Counted from the first letter of the stretch, positions 45,370-57,655 are shown. The stretch is 64,000 nt of DNA from Eublepharis macularius (GCF_028583425.1 NC_072794.1:27711232-27775231), one strand, 5' to 3'. Notes: generated by a model from the sequence alone, not told the origin. Numbers and translations are program-made.

Positions 45370-46365
45370 TGGTACTTAGAGGGAAATTAATCTCCGTTGC
45401 CTCCTGTCATGAAGAGCAAAAAGAAAACATTAGAAATGAAATGATATCTAGAATAAGAAAACTAGAAGATGAACACAAAAAGGCCACCCAATCTATAAAC
45501 TTGCTTGCATGAAAATTAGAGGAAAAAACCTCCTCACATTCTATACAAGCTATTAAAGGCACCCAGGAAAAACTCAAACTAATTCTGTAAAATTAGCCGA
45601 TGTATTTGCTGAATACTACCAAACCATTTGTACATCAGACAATCCTGACACTAATCATATTTTAAATTATTTATCATCACAGGAAATTTGGAAAAAACCT
45701 CACAAGAACATAAACAATATCTGGACCAACCAGTCACAACAGAAGATGTTACAGTCACTATCAAATCCTTGAAAAAAATAACAAAGCTTCAGACAGGGAT
45801 GGATTCCCTGCCAAATTTTTACAAAAAAATACATTCACCTAATTTCAACTCCACTAACTGCCACATGCAACTCTGTTATGTTAGGAGGTAGCATCCCTCT
45901 ATCTTGGTCAGAGGCTGAAATGGTAGTTACTCCAAAAAAGGACAACCATATTACAAATACTAAATCTTCTCAACCAATACCCTTACTGAATCAAGACCAA
46001 AAGATCTTTACAAGCATATTTGCCAAAACATTGTCTAAATTTAAATAACCAACTACATTCACCTTGACCAGACAATACACGTAACACTTTAACTATAATT
46101 AATTTCTGTGAAGCATACAAAACCCCTGCATTACTTCTGGCCTTTGATATAGAGAAGGCATTTGATTAAGTGGAAATACCATATCTGAAACTTTTACTTC
46201 AAAAAATGGGTTTTGGCGACCAATTCTAAAATGCCATTAATGATCTTTATCTTTCTCCAAAAGCTACAGTTAGGACTAACAATGTACATTCAATAGATAT
46301 CCATATAGCAAGGGGAACTAGACAAGGCTGTCCCCTTTCCCCATTTCTGTTTGCCATAACTATAG
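45370..46365 (+). mobile_element. L1 LINE ORF2 fragment (left arm)
   Basis: Translated pieces in several frames: GKLISVASCHEEQKENIRNE-type linker, then FDIEKAFD-VEIPYLKLLLQ (RT block), KATVRTNNVHSIDI and RGTRQGCPLSPFLFAI (the catalytic-region blocks of L1). Frameshifted and cut off at about 46365 by unrelated sequence. The 45579-45596 segment is the uninterrupted version of the target of the right-arm hairpin at 62482. Confidence 0.85.
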
Positions 46366-46539
46366 ACAGGGCCAATGCTACCATTAGACCAACTAGGCCG
46401 CCGCCTTGGGCACAGACCTCAAGAGGGGCATAGTTTTAAACAGATTACTTTCTTGAAAAAAATGCAACTGAGAAAACCTATTGAGCACCCCCTAAATGGT
46501 CCTGTCCACAGACATCAAGCAGCTCAAAAGCTCACCGTA

Positions 46540-46541
46540 AC

Positions 46542-46572
<31 letters not shown>

Positions 46573-49122
46573 TTTGATGTATACCCTGCCCTCCTCACAG
46601 ATGGGCTAAGGGTGGCTAACAACATTAAAAAATACATTAAAATCACAGAAACATAAAAATAAATCATATTTTTTTAAAAATAATTAAAATAGTCCAGGAG
46701 CAGGCTATTTAAACAAATATTGGGAGTCCGTATACAGGCATGGCAGATGGCTGAGGGCAGCTCCGGAAGAAATGGTGGTCTTAGATGGAAGAAGAAGGAC
46801 ACTCGCTGGCACTCAGCCAAAGGCCCAGCAGAACATTTCCATTTTACAAGCCCTGCAAAACTGTAACAGGGCCCACAGGGCCCAGATCTCCAGCGGGAGA
46901 GCATTCCACCAGGCCAGGGCCAGGGCAGAAAAAGCCCTCGCCCTGGTTGAGGCCAGATGGATGTCCTTTGGGCCAGGGACCACCAGGAGTTGCTTGTCTG
47001 CAGAGCGCAACACCCTGCAGGGGACGTAATGGAAGAGGCGGTCCCGCAGGTATGGAGGTCCCAGTCCATGAAGGGCTTTAAATACCAAGGTTAATACCTT
47101 GAACCAGATCTGGAACTCCACTGGAACCCAGTGCAGCTGGCACAGCACATGATGAATGTGCGCTTGGATGGGCGTTCCGGTAAGGATGCGTGCCGCTGCA
47201 TTCTGGATCAGCTGTAACTTCCGGGTCAGACCCAAGGGCAGTCCAGGATAGAGTGAGTTGCAATAGTCTAGCCTGGAGGTGACCGTTGCATGGATTACTG
47301 TGGCCAGGTCCTGTGGTGAAAGATAGGGCGCCAGTTGCCTGCCCTGTCGAAGATGAAAAATGGCAGACCTGGCAACAGTCATGACCTGGGCCTCCATTGA
47401 AAGTGTAGCATCCAAGGTCACACCCAGACTCCTCACCATCAGGAAAGGTTTCAATTGTACCCCATCAACAGCTGGGAGCCGGTTCCCAGCTCTATTGCCC
47501 CATGATCCAGACACAGAACCTCTGTCTTCAGGGGATTCAATTTCAGGCGACTCTGATGTAACCATCCCGTCACAGCCTCAAGACCCTTGACCAAGGAATC
47601 CAAAGCAAGATCGGACTGGCCATCTGTAATGATTCCAAGTAAATGTGTGCATGTATCTTTAAATGCTTGATGAGATAGGTGAAGAGTGGGGGGTGAAGGA
47701 GATGGATGAGTGAGTGATATGTGTCAGGCTATGGCATTCCAGACTTGATAGTCTGTTTCACTCCCTTCTGCAAGAAGACGAGGTCTTTTGATTTCAAAAG
47801 GTTTATTGTGAAAGACAGCATTCAAGCCCAGATGTGCATATCCCAGGATTAGAGATCCTGGCCGAGCAAAGCGTTGCTAGGAATGAATCATAGAGCAAAG
47901 GTTGTTACATTTCACACTCCCGGAGCCCAGCCCCCCCCCCCCCCCCGAGTTCATACAGCAAAACTTCTCAGAGGTGCGCTGAGCTGGCCAAGGTCGAAAC
48001 AGCAGATAAGACAGGATCCTTTCCCATGGAATCGGCTCCTTGCAGGTGTTGCCTGGAGGGAAAGAAGTCTAAACACTACACGATTAAATATGGCGTTACT
48101 TAGGTTAAAACAGTTTCTGACAATATGATTGGTTGAGGACTGAGAGGGTGGGTGGAGTGAATGCAGTTTGACACTGAGAGTAGAGAGAAAATTTTTAGTC
48201 AGAAGAAAGCAGGCTCGCTGTGTGCTGCCTGAATATGTTGAAGTGTTTATGAGAGAAATATAACCTGTGTGGAACCTGAACTGAGCATGTTTGTGAAAGG
48301 ACACTCAGTCAGGGAAAGAGAGGCCAGCTGTGTGAATGAGAGTAAATGAAGTCACTTTAAGAACCGAGAACTACGTTTATGAAACCAATACGCTTCTCGA
48401 ATAAATAAAAGCTTATTTTTGTTTTCTATATCCCAGTGTAGCTGTCATTGTTATATCCCATTCCTATCTTCAGGGCCACATAGAACCACGAAGGAGCCTG
48501 ATGCTTAGGAACGTTACCAAAGGGAAAATTTAAATAAAATATCTTGGAATAAAATATTCCGGGTGGCAGCAGACTACCCAGAGGGTTAAGGGATAGCTTA
48601 AAAGAAAAATCTACCCTAAAGAAAGTAAAGGTCATAACACCATCCATTAGCAGATAGAGCTGAGTGTCATCCGCATACCAGTGACAACCTAGCCCAAAGC
48701 TGCGGGCTAACGGGGCAAGGGGGCACATATAGATGTTAAATAGCATCGGGGAAAGAATCGACCCCTGAGGGATGCCACATACCAAAGAATGGTAAGCAGA
48801 CATCTCTTCCCCGAGTGCCACCCTCTGTCCTAGATTGTGAAGGAAGGAGTTCAGCCATTGCAGGGCTGTTCCTCGAATCCCCACATCGGCAAGGCAATGG
48901 GTCAGAAGATTATGATTGACCATGTCAAATGCTGCTGTAAGATCTAAAAGTATCAGCAGTGCCGACCCACTCCGGTCCAGGTGTCGCCGCAGATCATCTG
49001 TGAGGGCAACCAGAGCCGTCTCTGTACCATGGCCAGGCCTGAAGCTGGACTGGAATGGATCCAGGATAGAGGCATCACCCAGGTATACCTGCAGCTGTTC
49101 CGCTACTGCCCTCTCAATTACT
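46540..49122 (-). mobile_element. L2 LINE (left arm), 5' part deleted
   Basis: 3' end at the TTTA repeat (46540-46575). The open C-terminal part is at 46813-47565 (SRLDYCNSLYPGLPLGLTRK; HWVPVEFQIWFKVLTLVFKA). The RT part is at 48645-49122 (NHNLLTHCLADVGIRGTALQ; YADDTQLYLL catalytic box; CGIPQGSILSPMLFN). A solo LTR splits it. It ends abruptly at 49122 where the right-arm copy continues, so about 2 kb was lost here. Confidence 0.9.
47625..48639 (-). mobile_element. Solo LTR inside the L2 (left arm)
   Basis: Fossil LTR of about 1.0 kb, with TG...CA ends (TGTTATGA/TCATTACA) in the minus orientation and the 5-bp target duplication CCATC on both sides (47620-47624, 48640-48644). No internal region. 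Family not identified. The same LTR sits at the same L2 position in the right arm, so it predates the duplication. Confidence 0.85.
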
Positions 49123-49333
49123 CAAAGTTATCTCAGAAGTCTCAGTCAACTTGAGAGGAACAATCCTTAGTGAAACTACTCCTTTTTAGCTCTCCAGAGA
49201 GGCAGCTAAAAAGAAGAAAGCAAACAAATTAAGTAACTGCAGACAAAAGTATCTCCTTTTCAAGTACAACACAATTCTCTCTCTCATTGTCTCACAGCAA
49301 ACATGAGAAGGGGGTGGGAGTAGAAGACACTCT

Positions 49334-49535
49334 GAGCCAAGCCACAAGTGACGCCTGACACAGGTTGGACACTTGTCAGCTTCCCTCAAGTTTTGATGGG
49401 AAATGTAGGCATCCTGTTCTTGCAGCTGTAATGGAGAGCCAAGCTGTAAAACCAGGATGCCTACATTTCCCATCAAAACTTGAGCTAAGCTGACAAGTGT
49501 CCAACCTGTGTCAGGCGTCACTTGTGGCTTGGCTC
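49334..49535. repeat. Palindromic MITE private to the left arm
   Basis: Arms starting GAGCCAAGCCACAAGTGACG run about 85 bp with high symmetry (shared block gggaaatgtaggcatcctg), around a short centre. The corresponding right-arm site (about 56745) is uninterrupted, giving a 3-5-bp target duplication (TCT or CTCTG). Inserted after the duplication. Confidence 0.85.
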
Positions 49536-50209
49536 TCTGTTGTGCCAGCCAGGAAAAAGGTGGGGAAATAGCTTCCAATGCTACAAAAAGAAACTTTTCA
49601 GCAACTTGAGGAAGCCAAGCAAGAAGTGAGAAGGAAAACAAAAGGGAAAAGGGGGGAAACTGCCTCCAGAGCTAAGAAAAAAACCCACTTCTTAGAGCAA
49701 ACTGTATCCCAGCAACACCAAGAGAAGAGGCAGAGTGGAAAACACTAAAATCTTCACAGCTATTCTGCTGTGTCTGGAAAGAAATGGGCAGAAAGTCAGC
49801 TTCATGGCTGCAATAAAAGGGAGGAAAGTAGGGAAATTCTGCTGTAGCAATGCGCAGAGCATACTTGCTGCAGAGGAACAAGTGCAGGGAAAAATACCTC
49901 TGCACTAGAACCTACAACTATATAGCCAAGCTTTTAAGGTTTCCTCAAAATCTGAAAATCCTTTAAAGAGTTATGATGACCTCGTCCAATCCTTAAGGCC
50001 ACTTTTGGTAGGTGCTCGAGAGGGAAAACTGGTCAAGACCAATCTGTCATCTAAAGCTTGGTTTGATCAGAGCTGTATTTGTGCTAAAAATGCTTTAATC
50101 TATGCCTATAAGCCAGCACTGAGAGCTGATGAAAAGACCAGACAAGATGCATATCGATGGTTGTTGTGGGTTTTCCGGGCTGTATTGCCGTGGTCTTGGC
50201 ATTGTAGTT

Positions 50210-50250
50210 CCTGACGTTTCGCCAGCAGCTGTGGCTGGCATCTTCAGAGG
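50210..50250 (-). ncRNA. Hammerhead-ribozyme motif, minus strand
   Basis: Exact reverse complement of the motif at 50336-50376: CTGAAGA at 50247-50241, GAAA, stem III AC/GT, predicted cleavage next to C50213. See the + strand entry for the fold. Confidence 0.65.
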
Positions 50251-50335
50251 TGTAGCACCAAAAGATAGAGATCTCTCAGTGTCACAGTGACACTGTCACT
50301 GTGACACTGAGAGATCTCTATCTTTTGGTGCTACA

Positions 50336-50376
50336 CCTCTGAAGATGCCAGCCACAGCTGCTGGCGAAACGTCAGG
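50336..50376 (+). ncRNA. Hammerhead-ribozyme motif, plus strand
   Basis: Stem I CCT/AGG (50336-50338 with 50374-50376). Core CTGAAGA 50339-50345. One extra T (50346). Stem II GCCAGC/GCTGGC (50347-50352 with 50360-50365). GAA 50366-50368, stem III AC/GT (50369-50372), H17 = C50373. The layout is that of Penelope-like hammerheads, whose two-base-pair stem III is thought to favour dimeric cleavage. Confidence 0.7.
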
Positions 50377-52979
50377 AACTACAATGCCAAGACCACGGCA
50401 ATACAGCCCGGAAAACCCACAACAACCATCGTTCTCCGGCCGTGAAAGCCTTCGACAATACAAGATGCATATCATTCTTTCATTTTTAAAAAAGAAGTAT
50501 AAATCACTGGTTGCCCACTGTAAGAAAGAACATACCAGAAAACTGTGGGCCAATATAACTGAAGCAGCTACGAGCAAAAACTCAGTGGTGTTCTGGAAAC
50601 TAGTGTCAAACCGCGCCTCCACAGCCGCCTCCCCCTTGGCTTCCGCTATCCCCCCCAGATAAATGGACTTCTTTTTTCCAAAAAATGTATGATGATCCTA
50701 TTCAACCTCCTCCTGCTCTAACAATAGAAAATCTGGCCAAATGCCCCCCAGTTCATGCCGAAGAGGTAAAAGCTTATATTAGCCAGTTAAAGAATGCAAA
50801 AGCCCCTGGGCTTGATGGAATATCTCCAGAATTATTAAAAACAAATAAGGACTGGTGGGCAACTTTCCTAGCCTCCCCATTTACTTATATTGATGAAACC
50901 GGCTACATCCCCAATGACTGGGGAATGGCTATAGTAGTCCCCTTCCATAAGAAGGGAAAGAAGGAGGATCCATCCAATTATACACCAATCAGCTTACTAA
51001 GCATTGTAAGCAAGTTGTCTACAAAACATCTGCTGGAGAAATTTTTAGACTGGCTAGAACAGGAGGAAATAATTGCTGATGAGCAAGCTGGGTTTAGAGC
51101 TGGCAGGTCAACAATAGATCACTGCCTAGTAATGCAACACCTTGTAGAGAAATACGCTACAGGAGACCAAGCATCACTTTACTGGGCATTTGTTGATTTA
51201 AAAGCAGCTTTTGACACAGTCTCTAGAAATAGACTTTGGAGGAAACTGCAGGCCTCCTCTATTGATAGGCGACTGCTGTCCCTTTTGGGGGCTATGCACA
51301 AGCAAACTGCCCTGAGTAAGGTGCAGCCGAATTGGGCATTTGACTGACCCCATTCAAACTTACAGGCAGGTGTGCCTTCTAGCCCCCTTTCTGTTTATCT
51401 TCTACATCAACAATTTGGTAAACCTTTTGAATGACCCTGGATTGCACCCTCCCAAATTAGCAAATAGGCACATTCACATACTGCTCTATGCAGACGATGC
51501 TGTATTACTTTCTAGGACCCCCATAGCGCTGAAACGAGCCCTAAAAAAATTCTCCCAATTCTGTGATACTGAACACCTTCTAACTAATTACCAAAAAACT
51601 AAGATCCTGGCTTTCGGTAAAAATCCAAAGATCAGACGATGGGAGCTTCAGGGGCATCAGTTAGAACAAGTTACCAGCTTCAAATATTTGGGTGTAGTTT
51701 TGCAAGCCTCAGGTACCAAAACAACACATAGCAGCTTCATTGCTGATGTGGGAGAAAAAACAGCACACAGTATACTGAAATTCTATCGATCACAAGGGGG
51801 GCAGTATGTACCGGCTGCACTCAGTTTGTTTAAAGCCAAACCATTGGCCCAATTAGTATACGGATCATTCTTGGGGCTGCCATCCTCCTCTTTCTCTCAA
51901 CTTGAGAGAGTGCAGTCCAAATTCCTTAGAGCTCTATTACAAGTGCCCAAATGCATGCCTAACTCATGGGTTAGACTGGAAACAGGAATGTTAAGGGTAG
52001 AGGCCAGAATCACCATCCTTTCAATTTTCAAATGGCTATCAGGGTGTCTAAACCCGCAAGGTCTGCTCCCTCTGTTATTCCAAGACAATCTAATTGGCAA
52101 AAGGCGACTCTGAAATCCCTGGGAAAATTGGGTCTTTCCCCTCAAAGTTTGCTAGTCATGGGGTTAGACCCAGCAAAATCACTCATTAAGCAGAGAGTGA
52201 CAGACATTGAAAGACAAACATTTTCTTAGAGCACCAGGTTTTATTTCTTCAGATACTACTAAATATATTGCCGCTCCTGCAGCCTATTTTTACTTTCTTG
52301 AATCCAGTAACTCCAGAAGGGCATTTGCTTTAGCTAGAAGTTCAACTCTACCCTCTGCCGTTCTGGAAGGAAAGTTTAAAGCTGTCCATTACTCTCTTAG
52401 GCTTTGCTCCTATCCCCTAAGAGAAACTGACTCAGTGGAGCACATCTTCTTCAACTGCCCAAGTCATAGTAAAATTAGAGCGGAAACCATCAGTCCATTA
52501 GTAGAAAGATTCCCTGGAAGTTCAAATAAAATCAAACTTGATTATCTTTTGTCTGATCGGAATCACCAGACACCATGTCAAGTAGCAAGATTCTGTGCCC
52601 AGGTCTACAAGCAACGTAAATCACATAAGGCAGCTTAAACAACTAATTTATGATGATCTTATTTTTTTCCTCTTATATTTATTCATCGTTCTTCCCCGGT
52701 ATCCAGTCTCAACTGCTGTTAAACTGATTTGCAAATGGTTTTATATGTACTGGTCACAGATTGTAATAATAAACTTGACTTGACTACCTCTGCACTAAGA
52801 ACAGCAGAAATACCTGAACCTACTTCATGGGGTGAATTATCCTAGCTACCACCAGAAGAAGCTGAGAAATGGAGAAAAGCGGAGGGTGTGGTGTCGGTGT
52901 TGAAGAGAATGATAGCACTTTGAAAGAGCTCCGTCTCTCCCATGCCTGAAATTTAAAATTTATGTTGAAAGGGTAAAGT

Positions 52980-53130
52980 AAAAATATTTACCCTTCCAAC
53001 GTAAAGATACGCTAAGAGATCCGAAAGGCAGATTCATATTTATTAAAGGCACTATAGAAAACCAAACTTACACATTTGGCTCAATTTATGCCCCAAACCA
53101 AGACAGCCTAATGAAATTCTAAAACAAAGT
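52980..53130 (+). mobile_element. L1 LINE endonuclease fragment (left arm)
   Basis: Translates to RDPKGRFIFIKGTIENQTYT followed by FGSIYAPNQDS, the L1 ORF2 endonuclease block containing the IYAPN motif. Its mirrored copy is at 54035-54180. Confidence 0.75.
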
Positions 53131-53225
53131 TCATTAGAATACACATGTATCACTTAGTATAATTTGCTCTAAACCATATTTTCATGACAAACCCACAGAA
53201 ACAGCAGCAACATAATCTAAGAGTA

Positions 53226-53934
53226 TTTATTTGATGTATACCCTAGGTGGGTTGGCATCAATTGTCAGGTAGTATCTATGTGGGGTATAATTCTGCATAG
53301 GCCAGCCTAAGAAGCCTCCATGTTTCGGAGAATGTTAAAACCTGTCATTTGGAGATCAGTTGTAATTTGTGGGGATCTCCAGGAGGGTTGACAACCACAG
53401 TGTCATCAAGCCAGGCGGCCTTAGCATGGACCTGCATGCTGCCAGAACTGCCACTGTCTCCCAAAGAACCCCAGGAGCAGCGAAGGCTGAGGGTAAGGGC
53501 AGAGTCATGGACCAAGCACAGGAGCGCATGCCTGGCAGCCCACGGCCTTCCCCCTGCTGAGGAAATGTCAGGAGAGCCAGTAGAGGATCTGATCTACTCC
53601 TCCTGAGTAGCAGAGATGAGCCAGCTTGGAGAAAGAAGCTTAATGAACCCAGCCTCACCTGTAGGAGAAACTCCCTTTATAAGGCCGCAGCTAGCATGGG
53701 ATTAGCTAGTCAGAATTGTGGCATTCTGGACTTAGCTGTTGGTGAGCTCTTAGGCTCTGGCTGCCTGAGCCTTGGTGGGTCACAGTCTTTGATTCTGGAA
53801 TCTGTTACTTGACCATGGAGTTTGACCTGAGAATCTTTGTTGTTGGCCCTGTTGTCGTCAGAACTTGCCTCCAACCTAGTGAGCAGGATATTTTTAATTC
53901 CTTCTGTTTCTATTTGTTGCTCTTCATTATACTC
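53226..53934. other. Spacer of the palindrome
   Basis: Non-repeated sequence of about 709 bases between the arms. The left edge carries tatttatttgatgtataccc, also found at the 3' end of the L2 copies (46560). It has GC-richer central sequence with open frames on both strands (53349-53658) but no recognisable protein. 53330-53395 resembles a scrap of the 28253 DNA transposon. Confidence 0.55.
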
Positions 53935-54034
53935 TTAGATTATGTTGCTGCTGTTTCTGTGGGTTTGTCATGAAAATATGGTTTAGAGCAAATTATGCTA
54001 AGTGATACATGTGTATTCTAATGAACTTTGTTTT

Positions 54035-54180
54035 AGAATTTCATTAGGCTGTCTTGGTTTGGGGCATAAATTGAGCCAAATGTGTAAGTTTGGTTTTCTA
54101 TAGTGCCTTTAATAAATATGAATCTGCCTTTCGGATCTCTTAGTGTATTTTTATGTTGGAAGGGTAAATATTTTTACTTT
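54035..54180 (-). mobile_element. L1 LINE endonuclease fragment (right arm)
   Basis: Mirror copy of 52980-53130. Confidence 0.75.
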
Positions 54181-54370
54181 ACCCTTTCAACATAAATTTT
54201 AAATTTCCGGCATGGGAGAGATGGAGCTCTTTCAATCTGCTATCATTCTCTTCAACACCGACACCACACCCTCCGCTTTTCTCCATTTCTCAGCTTCTTC
54301 TGGTGGTAGCTAGGATATTTCACCCCATGAAGTAGGTTCAGGTATTTCTGCTGTTCTTAGTGCAGAGGTA

Positions 54371-56640
54371 GTCAAGTCAAGTTTATTATTACAGTCTGCG
54401 ACCAGTACATATAAAACCATTTGCAAATCAGTTTAAAAACAGTTGAGACTGGATACTGGGGAAGAACGATGAATAAATATAAGAGTAATAAAATAAGATC
54501 ATCATAATTTAGTTGTTTAAGCTGCCTTATGTGATTTATGTTGCTTGTAGACCTGGGCACAGAATCTTGCTACTTGACATGGTATCTGGTGATTCCGATC
54601 AGACAAAAGATAATCAAGTTTGATTTTATTTGAACTTCCAGGGAATCTTTCTACTAATGGACTGATGGTTTCCGCTCTAATTTTACTATGACTTGGGCAG
54701 TTGAAGAAGATGTGCTCCACTGAGTCAGTTTCTCTTAGGGGATAGGAGCAAAGCCTAAGAGAGTAATGGACAGCTTTAAACTTTCCTTCCAGAACAGCAG
54801 AGGGTAGAGTTGAACTTCTAGCTAAAGCAAATGCCCTTCTGGAGTTACTGGATTCAAGAAAGTAAAAATAGGCTGCAGGAGCGGCAATATATTTAGTAGT
54901 ATCTGAAGAAATAAAACCTGGTGCTCTAAGAAAATGTTTGTCTTTCAATGTCTGTCACTCTCTGCTTAATGAGTGATTTTTCTCGGTCTAACTCCATGAC
55001 TAGCAAACTTTGAGGGGAATGACCCAATTTTCCCAGGGATTTCAGAGTTGCCTTTTGCCAATTAGATTGAAATTTGTTTTGGAATAACAGAGGGAGCAGA
55101 CGTTGCGGGTTTAGACACTCTGACAGCCATTTGAAAATTGAAAGGATGGTGATTCTGGCCTCTACCCTTAACATTCCTGTTTCCAGTCTAACCCATGAGT
55201 TAGGCATGCATTTGGGCACTTGTAATAGAGCTCTAAGGAATTTGGACTGCACTCTCTCAAGTTGAGAGAAAGAGGAGGATGGCAGCCCCAAGAATGATCC
55301 GTATACTAATTGGGCCAATGGTTTGGCTTTAAACAATCTGAACGCAGCCGGTACATACTGCCCCCCTTGTGATCGATAGAATTTCAGTATACCGTGTGCT
55401 GTTTTTTCTCCCACATCAGCAATGAAGCTGCTATGTGTTGTTTTGGTACCTGAGGCTTGCAAAACTACACCCAAATATTTGAAGCTGGTAACTTGTTCTA
55501 ACTGATGCCCCTGAAGCTCCCATCGTCTGATCTTTGGATTTTTACCAAAAGCCAGGATCTCAGTTTTTTGGTAATTAGTTAGAAGGTGTTCAGTATCAGA
55601 GAATTGGGAGATTTTTTTTAGGGCTCATTTCAGCCCAATGGGGGTCCTAGAAAGTAATACAGCATCGTCTGCATAGAGCAGTATGTGAATGTGCCTATTT
55701 GCTAATTTGGGAGGATGCACTCCAGGGGCATTCAAAAGGTTTACCAAATTGTTGATGTAGAAGATAAACAGAAAGGGGGCTAGAAGGCACACCTGCCTGT
55801 AAGTTTGAATGGGGTCAGTCAAATGCCCAATTCGGCTGCACCTTACTCAAGGCAGTTTGCTTGTGCATAGCCCCCCAAAGGGACAGCAGTCGCCTATCAA
55901 TAGAGGAGGCCTGCAGTTTCCTCCAAAGTCTATTTCTAGAGACTGTGTCAAAAGCTGCTTTTAAATCAACAAATGCCCAGTAAAGTGATGCTTGGTTTCC
56001 TGTAGCGTATTTCTCTACAAGGTGTTGCATTACTAGGCAGTGATCTATTGTTGACCTGCCAGCTCTAAACCCAGCTTGCTCATCAGCAATTATTTCCTCC
56101 TGTTCTAGCCAGTCTAAAAATTTCTTCAGCAGATGTTTCGTAGACAACTTGCTTACAATGCTTAGTAAGCTGATTGGTGTATAATTGGATGGATCCTCCT
56201 TCTTTCCCTTCTTATCGAAGGGGACTACTATAGCCATTCCCCAGTCATTGGGGATGTAGCCGGTTTCATCAATATAAGTAAATGGGGAGGCTAGGAAAGT
56301 TGCCCACCAGTCCTTATTTGTTTTTAGTAATTCTGGAGATATTCCATCAAGCCCAGGGGCTTTTGCATTCTTTAACCGGCTAATATAAGCTTTTACTTCT
56401 TCGGCATGAACTGGGGGGCATTTGGCCAGATTTTCTATTGTTAGGGCAGGAGGGGGTTGAATAGGATCATCATACATTTTTTGGAAAAAAGAAGTCCATT
56501 TATCTGGGGGGGATAGAGGAAGCCAAGGGGGAGGCGGCTGTGGAGGCGCGGTTTGACACTAGTTTCCAGAACACCACTGAGTTTTTGCTCGTAGCTGCTT
56601 CAATTATATTGGCCTACAGTTTTCTGGTCTGTTCTTTCCC
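54371..56640 (-). mobile_element. Non-LTR retrotransposon (LINE), right-arm copy
   Basis: Mirror of 49908-52784. The 143-codon C-terminal part (54948-54517) differs from the left copy at 2 residues and the 220-codon RT part (56477-55815) at 5. The 3' target-duplication copy is near 54358-54370. The 5' part, with the other duplication copy, was removed by a deletion whose edge is at about 56640. Confidence 0.88.
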
Positions 56641-57655
56641 TTTTGTTTTCCTTCTCACTTGTTGCTTGGCTTCCTCAAGTTGCTGAAAAGTTTCTTTTTG
56701 TAGCATTGGAAGCTATTTCCCCACCTTTTTCTTGGCTGGCACAACAGACTGTCTTCTACTCCCACCCCCATCTCATGTTTGCTGTGAGACAATGAGAGAG
56801 AGAATTATGTTGTACTTGAAAAGGAGATACTTTTGTCTGCAGTTACTTTGCTTTCTTCTTTTTAGCTGGCTCTCTGGAGCGCTAAAAAGGAGTAGTTTCA
56901 GTAAGGATTGTTCCTCTCAAGTTGACTGAGACTTCTGAGATAATTTTGAATCTCCTAGACTATTTTGAGATGCAGCAATGACTGGCAGTATTATCTGAAA
57001 GCAGGATGATATAACTCATAAGGTTTGCCTTTTTTGAGAGTTAATGATCTCATATTGCCTATCCAAAGCCATACCATACTGCTGTTATTCAAAGAACAAT
57101 ATACACGAATCGCTAGCATCTTTTTCACCTTAATAATTACTTCAACTGGTCCACTTTGTTGGGGGAGAATGTTAAAAAATAGCTTTTCTTCAGAGGTGCA
57201 ATGGATCTTGAATCAATAGAGAGTCAGCACACGAGTTTAGCTTTTAAAATCATTTACTTCTAAAGGAAGAAAGGTTAACAGGATTGCCTACAAAATAACA
57301 AATGCCTGGAGCTACATTTTCACTACTAGTTACAAACAAAGAGCTGGGATAACTGAATGGAGAATCTTCTTCTTCCTCTGTCTTCTTGACCCTGAAAGAA
57401 AATCACCTGACCTGTTGACCAATAACAGTTTACAAACACTCAAGTTTTCTGGGCTTGCAGATTATTGGCTTTGAGCCGGTTCCCCTTCCAGGTCAATCTA
57501 AACAATAGCATGGTAGGTAAACACATTAACCCCATAATGAGTGAATCTCAGACCTTGCAACACACATATATTCCAACACATTTATGGTACAGGTTTCTCA
57601 TATTTGTTTTACATATTGGGAAATGTCTTGTTGAGGTAGTGGTGCTCATTCGAGT
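56641..57655. other. Right-arm sequence without recognised genes
   Basis: 56641-56948 mirrors 49125-49640 without the MITE. 56949-57655 has no partner in the left arm and no feature I can name. Confidence 0.5.

Larger units (their letters stand above)
50156..50459. mobile_element. Hairpin Penelope-like insertion with paired hammerheads
   Basis: Two nearly perfect inverted arms of about 130 bp (gtattgccgtggtcttggca ... cagtgtcacag and its reverse complement) plus an unpaired tail atcgttctccggccgtgaaa gcc. Flanked by a 14-bp duplication ACAAGATGCATATC (50142-50155, 50460-50473). Both arms contain the same hammerhead core, one on each strand. Inserted in the LINE at 49908. Confidence 0.8.
49908..52784 (+). 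mobile_element. Non-LTR retrotransposon (LINE), left-arm copy
   Basis: 5'-truncated LINE with a 13-bp target duplication TACCTCTGCACTA (49895-49907, 52785-52797) and a short TTGAC-type 3' tail. Encoded pieces: pre-RT linker (50005-50680), fingers/palm with NAKAPGLDGISPELL, EQAGFRAGRSTIDHCL and FVDLKAAFDTVSRNRLW (50685-51345), catalytic box LLYADDAVLLS (about 51484), thumb (to 52113), and a C-terminal region with a Cys/His pattern, ETDSVEHIFFNCPSHSKIR (52207-52638). Frame shifts occur between 51345 and 52207. I cannot settle the clade: not L1, L2 or BovB; R4-, Vingi- or R1-like are possible. A hairpin element is inserted at 50156. Confidence 0.85.
44199..53225 (+). repeat. Left arm of giant inverted repeat
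   Basis: Base 44199 pairs with 64000 and base 53225 with about 53934. Through the arm, landmark pairs keep a nearly constant coordinate sum in steps (107159 at the centre, 108045 in the L2, 108199 at the outer edge), the steps being private insertions/deletions. A hand alignment of about 260 bases (44631-44890 against 63310-63567) shows about six differences. The arm may extend left beyond 44199. Confidence 0.95.

Noticed and set aside
46375-46656. 93-codon + strand frame between L1 and L2
   Set aside because: It is the junction of repeat fragments and the TTTA repeat, with no conserved domain.
53349-53658. Coding frames in the palindrome spacer
   Set aside because: Overlapping frames on both strands in GC-richer DNA, with no start context, domain or splice support.
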